10,596 nucleotides of DNA from Verrucomicrobiota bacterium (GCA_003218935.1 QHPA01000001.1:1-10596); one strand, 5' to 3'. Counted from the first letter of the stretch, positions 1 through 7,733 are shown. Translations and numbers: made by a program. Notes: generated by a model from the letters alone, not told the origin.

Positions 1-3000
1 CACTCTCAAGTCGTCAGGGGCAACCTATCAAAGAGACTTTCCTTCATCGCTTGTCTTTTGTTTTCGTTCTCGGCCCAGGCAGCGGAACTGGTCCCGGTGG
101 AGGAACTCGGCCTCCGCCTCGCGCCGGGGTTTCGCGTCACGCTTTACTCGGATTCTGATTTGGCCAATGACATCTACGCGATGACGCTCGATTCGCGCGG
201 GCGCGTCGTGGTCACCAGTCCAGGCTGGATCAGGGTTCTTGAGGACACCGACGGCGACGGCCGAGCGGACAAGGCGACTTTGTTCGCCGAGACGAAAACC
301 GGCGGGATGGGAATGTGCTTTGACGGGAACGATCTCTACTTCGCCGGTGACGGCTGGTTTTCGTGTTATCACGATCGCGATGGCGATGGCAAAGCGGACG
401 GTCCGCCGGAGAAATTTTTTCCGCTCCATTTCACCGAGCATGGCGGTCACGCGATGCGCAAAGGGCCGGACGGCTGGTGGTACCTGATCGGCGGCAACGA
501 CACCGGCTTCAATCAGCAGCACGTCACGCTGCCGAACTCGCCGATTCGCGAGCCGGAAGCGGGATGCCTGTTGCGCCTGACGCCGGATGGCAGAAATTCG
601 GAAATCATCGCGCACGGTTTCCGCAACCCTTACGACTTCGATTTCAACTGGCTCGGCGACGTCTTCACCTACGACAGCGACGTGGAGCGCGATTTCTTCC
701 TGCCCTGGTACACGCCGACGCGGCTCTATCACGTCGCGTTTGGCGGTCATCACGGCTGGCGATTGCACGGCTGGGAACGGAGCTGGAACCGGCCCGATTA
801 TTACGCGGACACAGTTGATATTCTCTGGCCGGTCGGACGCGGTTCGCCAACAGGCGTGACCTGCTATCGGCACAACCAGTTTCCGGAACGCTATCGCGAC
901 GGCCTGTTCGTTTTGGATTGGACCTTCGGCAAGGTTTACTTTTTCCCGCTCCAACCGGACGGCAGCAGCTACAAAACAGAGCCGGAAATTTTTCTCGAAC
1001 CCATCGGCACGCACGGTTTCGCGCCAACAGACGTGGTCGTGGCGCCGGACGGTTCGCTCTTTATCTCGATTGGCGGACGCAAAACCCGCGGCGCGGTTTA
1101 TCACATCGAATACATCGGGAAAAAGAGCGCGGACGGCGCGTCCGCGAAAACGCGCGGAGAGGAGAAACGCGAGCCGGCTGCCCGCGCTTCTGACTTGACG
1201 GAAGTGCTCGATGCGCCGCAACCGCTCGACGCCTGGTCGCGAGCGCGCTGGATGCCGGTCGTGAGCAGACTGGGTCCGGCGCCGTTCGCCCAGGCAGCCA
1301 CCAATGCGGCCTTATCGATCAAAGAACGCGTTCGCGCCATCGAAGTGTTGACGGAATTGTTCAAAGGTTTGGCCGTAAACATTGCGCGAAGCGGGGCAAG
1401 CGACCCGGCCGCCCCGATTCGTGCCCGTGTCGCCTGGGCCATCGGCCGTGTTCCTCAAAGTGAATCGACGGGACTGTTGGCGCCTCTGGCATTGGACAAG
1501 GACCTGTTCGTTCGTCGCTGCGCTCTGGATGCGTTGATGGATCTGCGCGCAACGCTGGACGCAAAGTCATCCGGAAAGTTGTTGGCGGCGAATTTTGAAT
1601 GCCCCGACAAACGCGTTCATCAGGCTGCCGCGCGGCTGGGCGCTCTTCTGCCGGACAACAGTTGGAATTCAATCCACCCGGACGCCCTCCATACGCAGGG
1701 AAAGTTGACCACGGCGCTCGCCGCGCTCTGGCGAAAACATGGAACGCCGGTTGACACCAAGTCCGTCGAGTCTGTCCTGTCGGCACTTGCCGAAACAGCC
1801 GACAACGGTCTCCGCCTCCAGGCTGTCCGTCTGGTCATGCTCGCGCTCGGCGATTGGAATTTGAACCGTCCCTCGGTCGAAGTTTACACCGGCTACGAAC
1901 CGGCGAGCTCCCTCAAAGGCCACGACGAGTTGATGGCGCGGGTTTTGCAAGCCGTTCGGCCGCTCTTTCCGTCCGGCGACGCGCAGCTTGACGCCGAAGC
2001 CGCCCGGTTACTGGCGATGCTGGAGGACGATGACCCGGAGCTGATGTCCAAAGTCATTGGCAAGATCACGGAAACCAGTTCGCCGACGGCGGACTTCCAT
2101 TACCTGGTTGTTCTGTCGCGTCTGCGCGCGCCGCCTGGCAAGGAGGTCGTGGCCGGCGTTGCGCGGACGATCGTCGGCCTGGAGCGCAAGTTGCAAGGAC
2201 AGGAACTCCGGAGCAAACAGATGTGGACCGAGCGGCTGACGGAGCTGGTGGCGCAGTTTGTCAAACACGCTCCGCAATTGCCGGACGAACTGATGGCCCA
2301 CGGCGGTTTTGCCCGGCCAGGCCATGTCGAACTCGCCTCGACTTTCAATGCAACGCAGCGCGCGCGCGCGGGGCGGCTGTTTCTGGCGGCGACGAAGAGC
2401 GATCCAAACTTTGTTTGGTCGGGGGCATTGGTTGAGCTGTTGTCCGCATTGCCGGCCGACGAAGTCTATCCGGTGTTGCGGCAGCAATGGGATAATCTCG
2501 GCTTGCGCGACGCCGTTCTGCTGCAGCTCACAAAAGAGCCGGCCGGGGAGGACCGGGAAAGATTCCTCGCCGGTCTGGACTCCAGCCAGCCGCAGGTCGT
2601 GCGGGAATGTCTTGGGGCGCTGGCGCGGTTGCCAAAGGAGCCTTCACCAGAAGGTCTCGTGCCGTTGCTGCGGTTGCTGCGACGCTCGCTGACGGAACCG
2701 AAGCAAGGCGAGTTGCGCGCGGAGATACTGGATTTGCTCGCCGGCCAAACCGGCGAAAACTTTTCGATCCGCGAGTCGAACGAAAAGAAGGTGGAGTTGA
2801 AAAGCTTTTACCAGCCCGTGTTTGATCGGTTCGCGAAAAAATATCCGGCGTTGGCCGGCAAATGGGACGCGGACAGCGGCGACGATCCGGAAAAATGGAA
2901 ACAGATTTTGAAATCGGTCGCTTGGAACAAGGGTGACACGGGACGCGGCGAGAAGATTTTTCGCGAGCGCGGATGTCAAACCTGCCACACCGGCTGGACT

Positions 3001-3342
3001 TCGCTTGGCCCGAACCTGGCCGGCGTCGCCAGCCGCTTCTCGGTGGAAGACCTGTTCGACGCCATCATTTATCCCAGTCGCGACGTCGCGCCGCTCTATC
3101 GCAGCGTCGCTTTCCGGATGCGGGACGGCCAGACCTACACCGGGCTGGTGGCATTTGAATCCGCGGACGGCGTGATCGCGCTGACGGGCCCGACCACGTC
3201 GGTCCGACTCGACGACAAGGAGATCGTTTCGCGCCAATCCACGGACCAATCGCTCATGCCCACCGGCTTGTTGAACGGTCTGAGGCCGGAGGACCTCGCC
3301 GACCTTTACCGCTACCTGAAGTCCCTGTCGCCGGCTCAGTGA
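1..3342 (+). CDS. PVC-type membrane-bound dehydrogenase / heme-binding cytochrome c fusion protein (5' partial)
   Basis: The reading frame is open from the first base. The only in-window start, TTG at 58, would cut through a signal peptide (KR, then a hydrophobic run, then AQA-AE), so the true start is upstream. Residues below count from the TTG. About 1-355 form a beta-propeller of the sorbosone/glucose dehydrogenase type, with two Ca-loop-like motifs, DTDGDGRAD (63-71) and DRDGDGKAD (106-114). About 380-930 are helical and HEAT-like. About 940-1094 match the Pirellula/Verrucomicrobium heme-binding domain: CQTCH (973-977) holds heme covalently and Met1067 in SLMPTG is the likely distal ligand. 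The family, common in Planctomycetes and Verrucomicrobia, is thought to be periplasmic and to oxidise sugars or alcohols; its substrate is generally unknown. It converges on lysC. Domain class is confident, substrate is not. Confidence 0.9.
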   Translation, partial: HSQVVRGNLSKRLSFIACLLFSFSAQAAELVPVEELGLRLAPGFRVTLYSDSDLANDIYAMTLDSRGRVVVTSPGWIRVLEDTDGDGRADKATLFAETKTGGMGMCFDGNDLYFAGDGWFSCYHDRDGDGKADGPPEKFFPLHFTEHGGHAMRKGPDGWWYLIGGNDTGFNQQHVTLPNSPIREPEAGCLLRLTPDGRNSEIIAHGFRNPYDFDFNWLGDVFTYDSDVERDFFLPWYTPTRLYHVAFGGHHGWRLHGWERSWNRPDYYADTVDILWPVGRGSPTGVTCYRHNQFPERYRDGLFVLDWTFGKVYFFPLQPDGSSYKTEPEIFLEPIGTHGFAPTDVVVAPDGSLFISIGGRKTRGAVYHIEYIGKKSADGASAKTRGEEKREPAARASDLTEVLDAPQPLDAWSRARWMPVVSRLGPAPFAQAATNAALSIKERVRAIEVLTELFKGLAVNIARSGASDPAAPIRARVAWAIGRVPQSESTGLLAPLALDKDLFVRRCALDALMDLRATLDAKSSGKLLAANFECPDKRVHQAAARLGALLPDNSWNSIHPDALHTQGKLTTALAALWRKHGTPVDTKSVESVLSALAETADNGLRLQAVRLVMLALGDWNLNRPSVEVYTGYEPASSLKGHDELMARVLQAVRPLFPSGDAQLDAEAARLLAMLEDDDPELMSKVIGKITETSSPTADFHYLVVLSRLRAPPGKEVVAGVARTIVGLERKLQGQELRSKQMWTERLTELVAQFVKHAPQLPDELMAHGGFARPGHVELASTFNATQRARAGRLFLAATKSDPNFVWSGALVELLSALPADEVYPVLRQQWDNLGLRDAVLLQLTKEPAGEDRERFLAGLDSSQPQVVRECLGALARLPKEPSPEGLVPLLRLLRRSLTEPKQGELRAEILDLLAGQTGENFSIRESNEKKVELKSFYQPVFDRFAKKYPALAGKWDADSGDDPEKWKQILKSVAWNKGDTGRGEKIFRERGCQTCHTGWTSLGPNLAGVASRFSVEDLFDAIIYPSRDVAPLYRSVAFRMRDGQTYTGLVAFESADGVIALTGPTTSVRLDDKEIVSRQSTDQSLMPTGLLNGLRPEDLADLYRYLKSLSPAQ

Positions 3343-3379
3343 ACGGCGGAATCGGCCGGTTGCCACAAATCGTTTCCCC

Positions 3380-3451
3380 GTAGCGGCGTCTCGGCAGAGC
3401 GCCGCTGGCTGTGGCTCCACGAATTGCGGCGCTCTGCCGAGCCGCCGCTAC
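3380..3451. repeat. Imperfect palindrome, GTAG...CTAC type, copy 1
   Basis: Arms 3380-3405 and 3426-3451 are 26 bases each and complementary at 25 positions, with a 20-base loop. The outer ends read GTAGCGGCG and CGCCGCTAC. The element sits 37 bases after the stop of the dehydrogenase-like gene, between two convergent genes, so its transcript could fold into a strong hairpin and end transcription from either side. There is no T-run, so it is not a textbook intrinsic terminator. It resembles the short REP/MITE-like palindromes scattered in Verrucomicrobia genomes (inference). Confidence 0.85.
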
Positions 3452-3457
3452 GCCGAG

Positions 3458-3596
3458 GGTTCATGGTCCAATGCGCGCCAAAAATGGCGTCCGGGCACTC
3501 CATCAACCACGTAGCCGCGGACGTCAGTCCGCGCACTCTGAAGCGGTTCAGCGCCGACTGACGTCGGCGGCTACGGTTCATGGCCCCAATGCGCGC
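3458..3596. repeat. Direct repeat following each palindrome
   Basis: GGTTCATGG(T/C)CC followed by AATGCGCGC occurs at 3458-3478, seven bases after palindrome 1, and at 3575-3596, directly after palindrome 2. The copies differ by one substitution and one extra C. Each copy trails a palindrome on the same side, so the unit may be a palindrome plus tail, or the tail may have been duplicated when the second element arrived. Confidence 0.7.
3511..3574. repeat. Imperfect palindrome, GTAG...CTAC type, copy 2
   Basis: Arms 3511-3534 and 3551-3574 are 24 bases each and complementary at 22 positions, with a 16-base loop. The ends read GTAGCCGC and GGCGGCTAC. The arms differ in sequence from copy 1, but share its GTAG/CTAC ends, GC-rich stem and short loop. 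Both mismatches lie in the stem, which is what an old hairpin element would show. Confidence 0.85.
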
Positions 3597-3632
3597 ACAA
3601 GATTGGGGTTGAAGCTTTGCATGGACCGGAAC

Positions 3633-3649
3633 GTAGAGCAGGCTTTCAG
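3633..3649. repeat. Possible half-palindrome starting with GTAG
   Basis: GTAGAGCAGGCTTTCAG starts like the left arms of the two palindromes just upstream, but I find no complementary right arm in the bases before lysC ends. It may be a truncated third element. The call depends on the GTAG start and the setting only, so it is weak. Confidence 0.3.
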
Positions 3650-3701
3650 TCTCGCGGCGGGAGTTGGGCGACTTGCCAGTCAGGACAATGGCCGCAGTGG
3701 G

Positions 3702-4922
3702 TTACGGTCCGAGGAACGTCTCGTGCACAGCCTTCATCGCCTGCTCGGCCCTGGCCAGGTCAATCACCACGGAGATTTTGATTTCGCTGGTGGAAATCAT
3801 TTCGATGTTCACGCCTTCCTGCGCCAGTGTTTCGAACATTTTGCCGGCCACGCCGGAATGGCTTTTCATCCCCACGCCCACGATGCTGAGTTTGCCGATT
3901 TTGTCCGTGGCAATGACTTCGCCGAAACGGACCTCTTTTTTCAGGCCTTCGATGACTTTCTGCGCTTTGAGCAGATCGGCCTTTTCCACGGTGAACGAAA
4001 GGTCGGTCGCGGGCGCGCCGGCGCCGTGACTGACGTTTTGCACGATCATATCCACATTGATGGCAGCGTCGCCGAGCGTCTTGAAAATCCTGGCGGCGAC
4101 ACCGGGTTTGTCCGGCACGGCCACGAGCGTGACTTTGGCCTGGTTTTTGTCGAGCGACACGCCGCGAATGACGACGTCCTCCATGTTTCGGGTTTCTTCT
4201 TTCACAATGGTTCCTGGGTTGTCATTCAGACTGGAGCGGACTTCAAAAACGACTCCGAATTTCTTGGCGAACTCGACCGAACGCGACTGCATCACTCTCG
4301 CGCCGAGACTGGCGAGTTCGAGCATTTCATCGTAGGAAATTTCATCGAGCTTGCGCGCGCCGGGCACGATGCGCGGGTCGGCGGTATAGACGCCGTCCAC
4401 GTCGGTGTAAATCTGGCAAAGGTCGGCCTTCAATGCCGATGCCAGCGCGATCGCGGTCAGGTCCGAGCCGCCGCGGCCGAGCGTGGTAATCTGGCCATCG
4501 GGTGTTTCACCCTGGAAACCGGCGACGATGACCACGTTGCCGTCGTCGAGGTGCCGATGAATCTCCTTGGGCGTGATGTTTTGAATCTTGGCCTTGGTGT
4601 GAACGCCGTCAGTCAGGATGCCAGCCTGCGAACCGGTGAGCGAAACCGCCTTCACGCCGAGCGCGTGCAAGGCCATGGCAGTGAGCGCAATCGTGGTTTG
4701 TTCGCCGGTGGCCAGGAGCACGTCCATCTCGCGCTCGCTGGGCAGCGGCATGATCTCCCTGGCCAGCGTGATGAGATTGTCCGTCACGCCGCTCATCGCC
4801 GAGACGACCACGACGATCTGGTCGCCTTTGCCGCGATACGTCGCGACGCGCGCCGCGACATTTTTGATTCGCCCGGTGTTGCCGACCGAAGTGCCGCCGT
4901 ATTTCTGAACTATGAGGGCCAT
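3702..4922 (-). CDS. lysC: Aspartate kinase, monofunctional with two ACT domains
   Basis: Phosphorylates aspartate with ATP, the first step toward lysine, threonine and methionine, in the cytoplasm. I chose ATG at 4922 (406 aa) because the protein then opens directly with the kinase motif KYGGTSVG (residues 7-14). A longer open frame to 5003 adds 27 unrelated residues. The kinase domain also shows GRGGSDLTA (149-157) and TDVDGVYTADPR (173-184). ACT domains lie at about 265-335 and 345-405, where lysine and/or threonine would bind for feedback control. Length fits the LysC class (about 400-420 aa). Met247 (nt 4184) begins MEDVVIRGVS, resembling the internal start that makes the small beta subunit in Corynebacterium-type LysC. 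It is third in the hom-thrC-lysC order, 259 bases after thrC, and probably has its own promoter. Confidence 0.96.
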   Translation of the reverse strand: MALIVQKYGGTSVGNTGRIKNVAARVATYRGKGDQIVVVVSAMSGVTDNLITLAREIMPLPSEREMDVLLATGEQTTIALTAMALHALGVKAVSLTGSQAGILTDGVHTKAKIQNITPKEIHRHLDDGNVVIVAGFQGETPDGQITTLGRGGSDLTAIALASALKADLCQIYTDVDGVYTADPRIVPGARKLDEISYDEMLELASLGARVMQSRSVEFAKKFGVVFEVRSSLNDNPGTIVKEETRNMEDVVIRGVSLDKNQAKVTLVAVPDKPGVAARIFKTLGDAAINVDMIVQNVSHGAGAPATDLSFTVEKADLLKAQKVIEGLKKEVRFGEVIATDKIGKLSIVGVGMKSHSGVAGKMFETLAQEGVNIEMISTSEIKISVVIDLARAEQAMKAVHETFLGP

Positions 4923-4932
4923 GCTTTTTTGG

Positions 4933-4962
4933 ATTATCCGCAACTCTGGCGAATCGAGGCAA
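4933..4962 (-). promoter_or_regulatory. Candidate sigma-70-type promoter for lysC
   Basis: Reading the minus strand, TTGCCT (4957-4962) is followed after 18 bases by GATAAT (4933-4938). The match to consensus is 4 of 6 and 5 of 6. The -10 box ends 10 bases before the lysC ATG, so transcription would start within a few bases of the start codon, giving a leaderless or nearly leaderless message. That fits the absence of a Shine-Dalgarno sequence here. Found by eye and not scored against background. Confidence 0.4.
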
Positions 4963-5025
4963 AATTCCAGAGCAATCGCCAACAAGAAATTTCCGAAATG
5001 CACGCGAATGTCGAGTGCGCAAAAG

Positions 5026-5093
5026 CTCCCCTCACCCTTCCCTCTCCCCTCATCGGATGAGGGGAGAGGGTGGCTTTAGCCGGGTGAGGGGAG
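5026..5093. repeat. Nested palindrome between thrC and lysC
   Basis: The inner stem is perfect: 14-base arms at 5040-5053 and 5057-5070 around a 3-base loop CGG (CCCTCTCCCCTCAT and its complement). An outer perfect 12-base pair, CTCCCCTCACCC at 5026-5037 and its complement at 5082-5093, encloses it. The two stems are separated by 2 bases on one side and 11 on the other. Similar CCCTCACCC / CCCTCTCCCC palindromes recur in many bacterial genomes (from memory). A strong hairpin between thrC and lysC could partly terminate or process the transcript. Confidence 0.8.
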
Positions 5094-5181
5094 TTTCCGC
5101 CCGCGACGTTGATCGGAGGTTTTTGTCGGCGGTCACTTTAGTAACGAAAATTCGCCTCATTAGCAGACAAACAATGCAAGG

Positions 5182-6276
5182 TCACAATCCGATCACCTTC
5201 ATCACCGCTTCCTTTTTCGCTTCCACGACCACCGGTTCAACCCCCGCGGTTTTAATCGCGTTGTCGGGGTCCTTCAAGCCGTGGCCGGTCATCGTGGCCG
5301 TGATCACGCTGCCCTTCGGAATGGCTTTGGCTTTCACGCATTTGATCAAGCCGGCCAGCGGCGCGCACGAGGCAGGCTCCGCAAAAATCCCTTCCGTCCG
5401 CGCGACCAACCTGTAGGCGGCCAGAATCTCGTCGTCGGTGACCTTGTCGATGCGGCCGTTCGATTCCTTGTTCGCGGCCACGGCAGCGTGCCAACTCGCG
5501 GGGTTGCCGATGCGGATGGCCGAGGCTACCGTATTCGGCTCTTCAATCGGGTGCCCGTCAACGATTGGCGCGGCGCCGGCCGCCTGCCAGCCGAACATTC
5601 GCGGCAGACCTTTGGACTGTCCGACCGAAAAATATTCCTTAAACCCTTTCCAGTAAGCGGTGATATTGCCGGCGTTGCCCACCGGAAGAAAATGAAAGTC
5701 CGGCGCGCGGCCCAGTTGGTCGCAGATTTCAAACGCGGCGGTTTTTTGTCCCTCGATCCGATCCGGGTTGACGCTGTTGACCACTTCCACTTTTCCGGTC
5801 TCCCCCAGTTCGCGGACGATGCGCAGGGCGTCGTCGAAGTTGCCCTCCACCGCGATGGTCGTCGCGCCGTACATCAACGCCTGAGCGAGTTTGCCGAGCG
5901 CAATATTGCCGTGCGGCAGGAGCACGACGCATTTCATCTGCGCGCGCGCGGCGTAGGCCGCAGCGGACGCCGAAGTGTTGCCCGTGCTCGCGCAGATCAC
6001 GGCCTGCGCGTCGCGTTCCTTCGCCTTGGAAACGGCCACGGTCATGCCGCGGTCTTTGAACGAGCAGGTCGGGTTCAGTCCCTCGTATTTCAACCACAAC
6101 TCGAACTCCCCGCCGATGGCCGCCACCAGATTGTCGGCGCGAATGAGCGGTGTGTCGCCTTCGTTGAGCGTGACCACCGGCGTGGCGTCGGAGACCGGGA
6201 GATAGCGGGCATAACGGGCGATGACACCTGGCCGGCCGGAGCGTTGAAGGTTGAGGGTTGAGAGTTGAGGGTCCAT
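5182..6276 (-). CDS. thrC: Threonine synthase
   Basis: Converts O-phosphohomoserine to threonine and phosphate using pyridoxal phosphate, in the cytoplasm. At 364 aa it matches the short threonine synthase class. Lys74 in CSFKDRGMT is the expected PLP Schiff-base lysine, ASTGNTSAS (96-104) lies in the substrate/cofactor site, and the glycine loop PVGNAGN (198-204) should hold the PLP phosphate. I chose ATG at 6276; the frame also reaches a TTG at 6285, and neither has a clear ribosome binding site. Conserved sequence (PGVIARY) begins at residue 16, and no ATG, GTG or TTG lies in frame between it and the ATG, so residues 3-11 are encoded by a heptamer repeat array. It follows hom by 122 bases and is probably co-transcribed with it. 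Homoserine kinase, which makes its substrate, is not in the window. Confidence 0.95.
   Translation of the reverse strand: MDPQLSTLNLQRSGRPGVIARYARYLPVSDATPVVTLNEGDTPLIRADNLVAAIGGEFELWLKYEGLNPTCSFKDRGMTVAVSKAKERDAQAVICASTGNTSASAAAYAARAQMKCVVLLPHGNIALGKLAQALMYGATTIAVEGNFDDALRIVRELGETGKVEVVNSVNPDRIEGQKTAAFEICDQLGRAPDFHFLPVGNAGNITAYWKGFKEYFSVGQSKGLPRMFGWQAAGAAPIVDGHPIEEPNTVASAIRIGNPASWHAAVAANKESNGRIDKVTDDEILAAYRLVARTEGIFAEPASCAPLAGLIKCVKAKAIPKGSVITATMTGHGLKDPDNAIKTAGVEPVVVEAKKEAVMKVIGL
6244..6271. repeat. Heptamer tandem repeat (TTGAGGG x4) inside the start of thrC
   Basis: Four adjacent 7-base units on the plus strand: TTGAAGG, TTGAGGG, TTGAGAG, TTGAGGG. On the coding strand they read as CTCAACC-like units immediately after the ATG and its next codon, giving the translated stretch PQLSTLNLQ. 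Units of 7 are not a multiple of 3, so gain or loss of one unit would shift the thrC frame. Confidence 0.85.
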
Positions 6277-6370
6277 GAAAGTCAACGACCGCCGTTGGGA
6301 CGGCTTTTCCCTGCTGCCAGCGCTTCGTTCAACCTGCTGAAGCGAGGTCTGAAGCCGGCCTGACGAAATA

Positions 6371-6400
6371 ATTCGTGTCCATTTGTGTCCATTCGTGGTT
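6371..6400. repeat. Decamer tandem repeat overlapping the hom stop codon
   Basis: Three 10-base units: ATTCGTGTCC, ATTTGTGTCC, ATTCGTGGTT. The last two bases fall within the hom stop codon (6399-6401). Arrays of this ATTCGTGTCC type are, to my recollection, dispersed in Verrucomicrobia and related genomes. It occupies part of the 122-base gap between hom and thrC. Confidence 0.7.
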
Positions 6401-7733
6401 ACTCAAAATTTTCCACCCGGATCATGGCCGGCGGCGCTTTGACAACGGACAACGCGCCGATTGTTGCCAATGCCCTGGTGATGGCCGCGTTCGTCGCGTC
6501 GTGGATCATTAATATCAACGGCACGCTTTCTCCCTCATGACCTTCCGGTTGGATGACTGAGGAAATGCCAATCTTCGAGCGGCCGAAAATGGCGGCGATT
6601 TTGGCGAGTGTACCCGGCTTGTCAATGACGTTGAGCCGCACGTAGTAGCGGGCCACGACCTCATCGATCGGCAATACCGCGCCCTCGCGTTCGTGCGGCA
6701 CGAACGGAGGAATACGGCTTTTGGTGCCGCATTTGAGGTCGAGTGCCGCGTCGGCAAGATCGCTCAACACGGCGCTGGCTGTCGCATCCTGTCCCGCGCC
6801 ACGGCCGTAATAAAGCGTGTCGCCGACCACATCGCCGCGCACGTAGATGGCGTTGAAAACGTCGTTCACGCTGGCCAGCACGTGCGCGTTGGGCACGAGG
6901 GTGGGGTAAACGGAAACCTGCACTGGCGCATAGCCGTTCGGTTTTCGCCTCGCTCCGGCAACCGGTCCGGCCTTTTTGACGATGCCCAGCAGCTTGATGG
7001 TGTAGCCCAGCTGCTGCGCAAATTGAACGTCGAGCCGGGTGATGTTACGGATGCCTTCCACGTAAATCTGTTTCGGCCCGACCCAGAAACCGTGCGCGAG
7101 CGAAGCGAGGATGCCAATTTTGTGCGCAGCGTCGTGACCATCGATGTCCAGGGAGGGTTGCGCTTCGGCATAGCCGAGTCGCTGCGCCTGGGCCAGAACG
7201 TCGGCGAAATCCGCTCCTTCGGCTTTCATCCGCGTGAGGATGTAATTGCAAGTGCCGTTGACGATGCCGTAGAGGCGGGTGATGCGGTTGCCGATCAATC
7301 CTTCGCGCAGGACTTTGATGATCGGAATGCCGCCGGCAACGCTCGCTTCGTAATAAAGATTGGTGCGGGAATTCTGCGCGGCTTCGAACAACTCCTCGCC
7401 GTGCGCGGAGAGCAACGCTTTATTGGCCGTGACGACCGGTTTGCCGAGCTTCAATGCGTTCAGCACCAGCTCGCGCGCCGTGGTGGTGCCGCCTATCAAT
7501 TCCACGATGAGAGTAACCTGAGGGTCGTTGACGACGCCCGCCCAGTCCGTGGTCAGGAGCGCGGCCGGAATTTTGACCGGACGCGGCTTGTGGATATTGC
7601 GCACGGCCATTTTGGCGACATGCAACCTGACTCCGAGGCGCGAAGAAATCAGCGCGCCATTCCGTTGAATGGCCTGAAACACGCCTCCGCCAACGGTGCC
7701 GCCGCCGATGATGCCCAGATTGACCTGCTGCAT
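6399..7733 (-). CDS. hom: Homoserine dehydrogenase with C-terminal ACT domain
   Basis: Reduces aspartate semialdehyde to homoserine with NAD(P)H, the branch point toward threonine and methionine, in the cytoplasm. I chose ATG at 7733 (444 aa) because the dinucleotide-binding loop GGGTVGGG (10-17) then sits at the usual place; a longer frame to a GTG at 7808 adds 25 unlike residues. VTANKALLS (101-109) and [14 protein letters not shown] (156-169) are family signatures, and Lys205 in [10 protein letters not shown] matches the expected catalytic lysine. About 364-440 form an ACT domain ([20 protein letters not shown]), the likely site for threonine feedback. No Shine-Dalgarno sequence precedes the ATG. 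It is first in the hom-thrC-lysC order and is divergent from the pseudopilin gene across a 188-base gap, where the cluster's promoter should lie; I could not pick one convincingly. Confidence 0.96.
   Translation of the reverse strand: MQQVNLGIIGGGTVGGGVFQAIQRNGALISSRLGVRLHVAKMAVRNIHKPRPVKIPAALLTTDWAGVVNDPQVTLIVELIGGTTTARELVLNALKLGKPVVTANKALLSAHGEELFEAAQNSRTNLYYEASVAGGIPIIKVLREGLIGNRITRLYGIVNGTCNYILTRMKAEGADFADVLAQAQRLGYAEAQPSLDIDGHDAAHKIGILASLAHGFWVGPKQIYVEGIRNITRLDVQFAQQLGYTIKLLGIVKKAGPVAGARRKPNGYAPVQVSVYPTLVPNAHVLASVNDVFNAIYVRGDVVGDTLYYGRGAGQDATASAVLSDLADAALDLKCGTKSRIPPFVPHEREGAVLPIDEVVARYYVRLNVIDKPGTLAKIAAIFGRSKIGISSVIQPEGHEGESVPLILMIHDATNAAITRALATIGALSVVKAPPAMIRVENFE

Noticed and set aside
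28..1221. Long minus-strand open frame (397 codons) opposite the dehydrogenase-like gene
   Set aside because: It is antisense to a clearly conserved protein, has no recognisable domain and is an expected by-product of high-GC codon use.
3380..3574. CRISPR-like repeats
   Set aside because: The two hairpins differ in sequence and are not regularly spaced copies of one repeat.
3411..5060. Plus-strand open frame of 549 codons
   Set aside because: It runs through the hairpin cluster and antisense to lysC, whose motifs are unmistakable; the translation shows no domain.
5281..6261. Plus-strand open frame antisense to thrC
   Set aside because: Its composition mirrors the opposite strand and thrC is certain from its PLP lysine motif and glycine loop.
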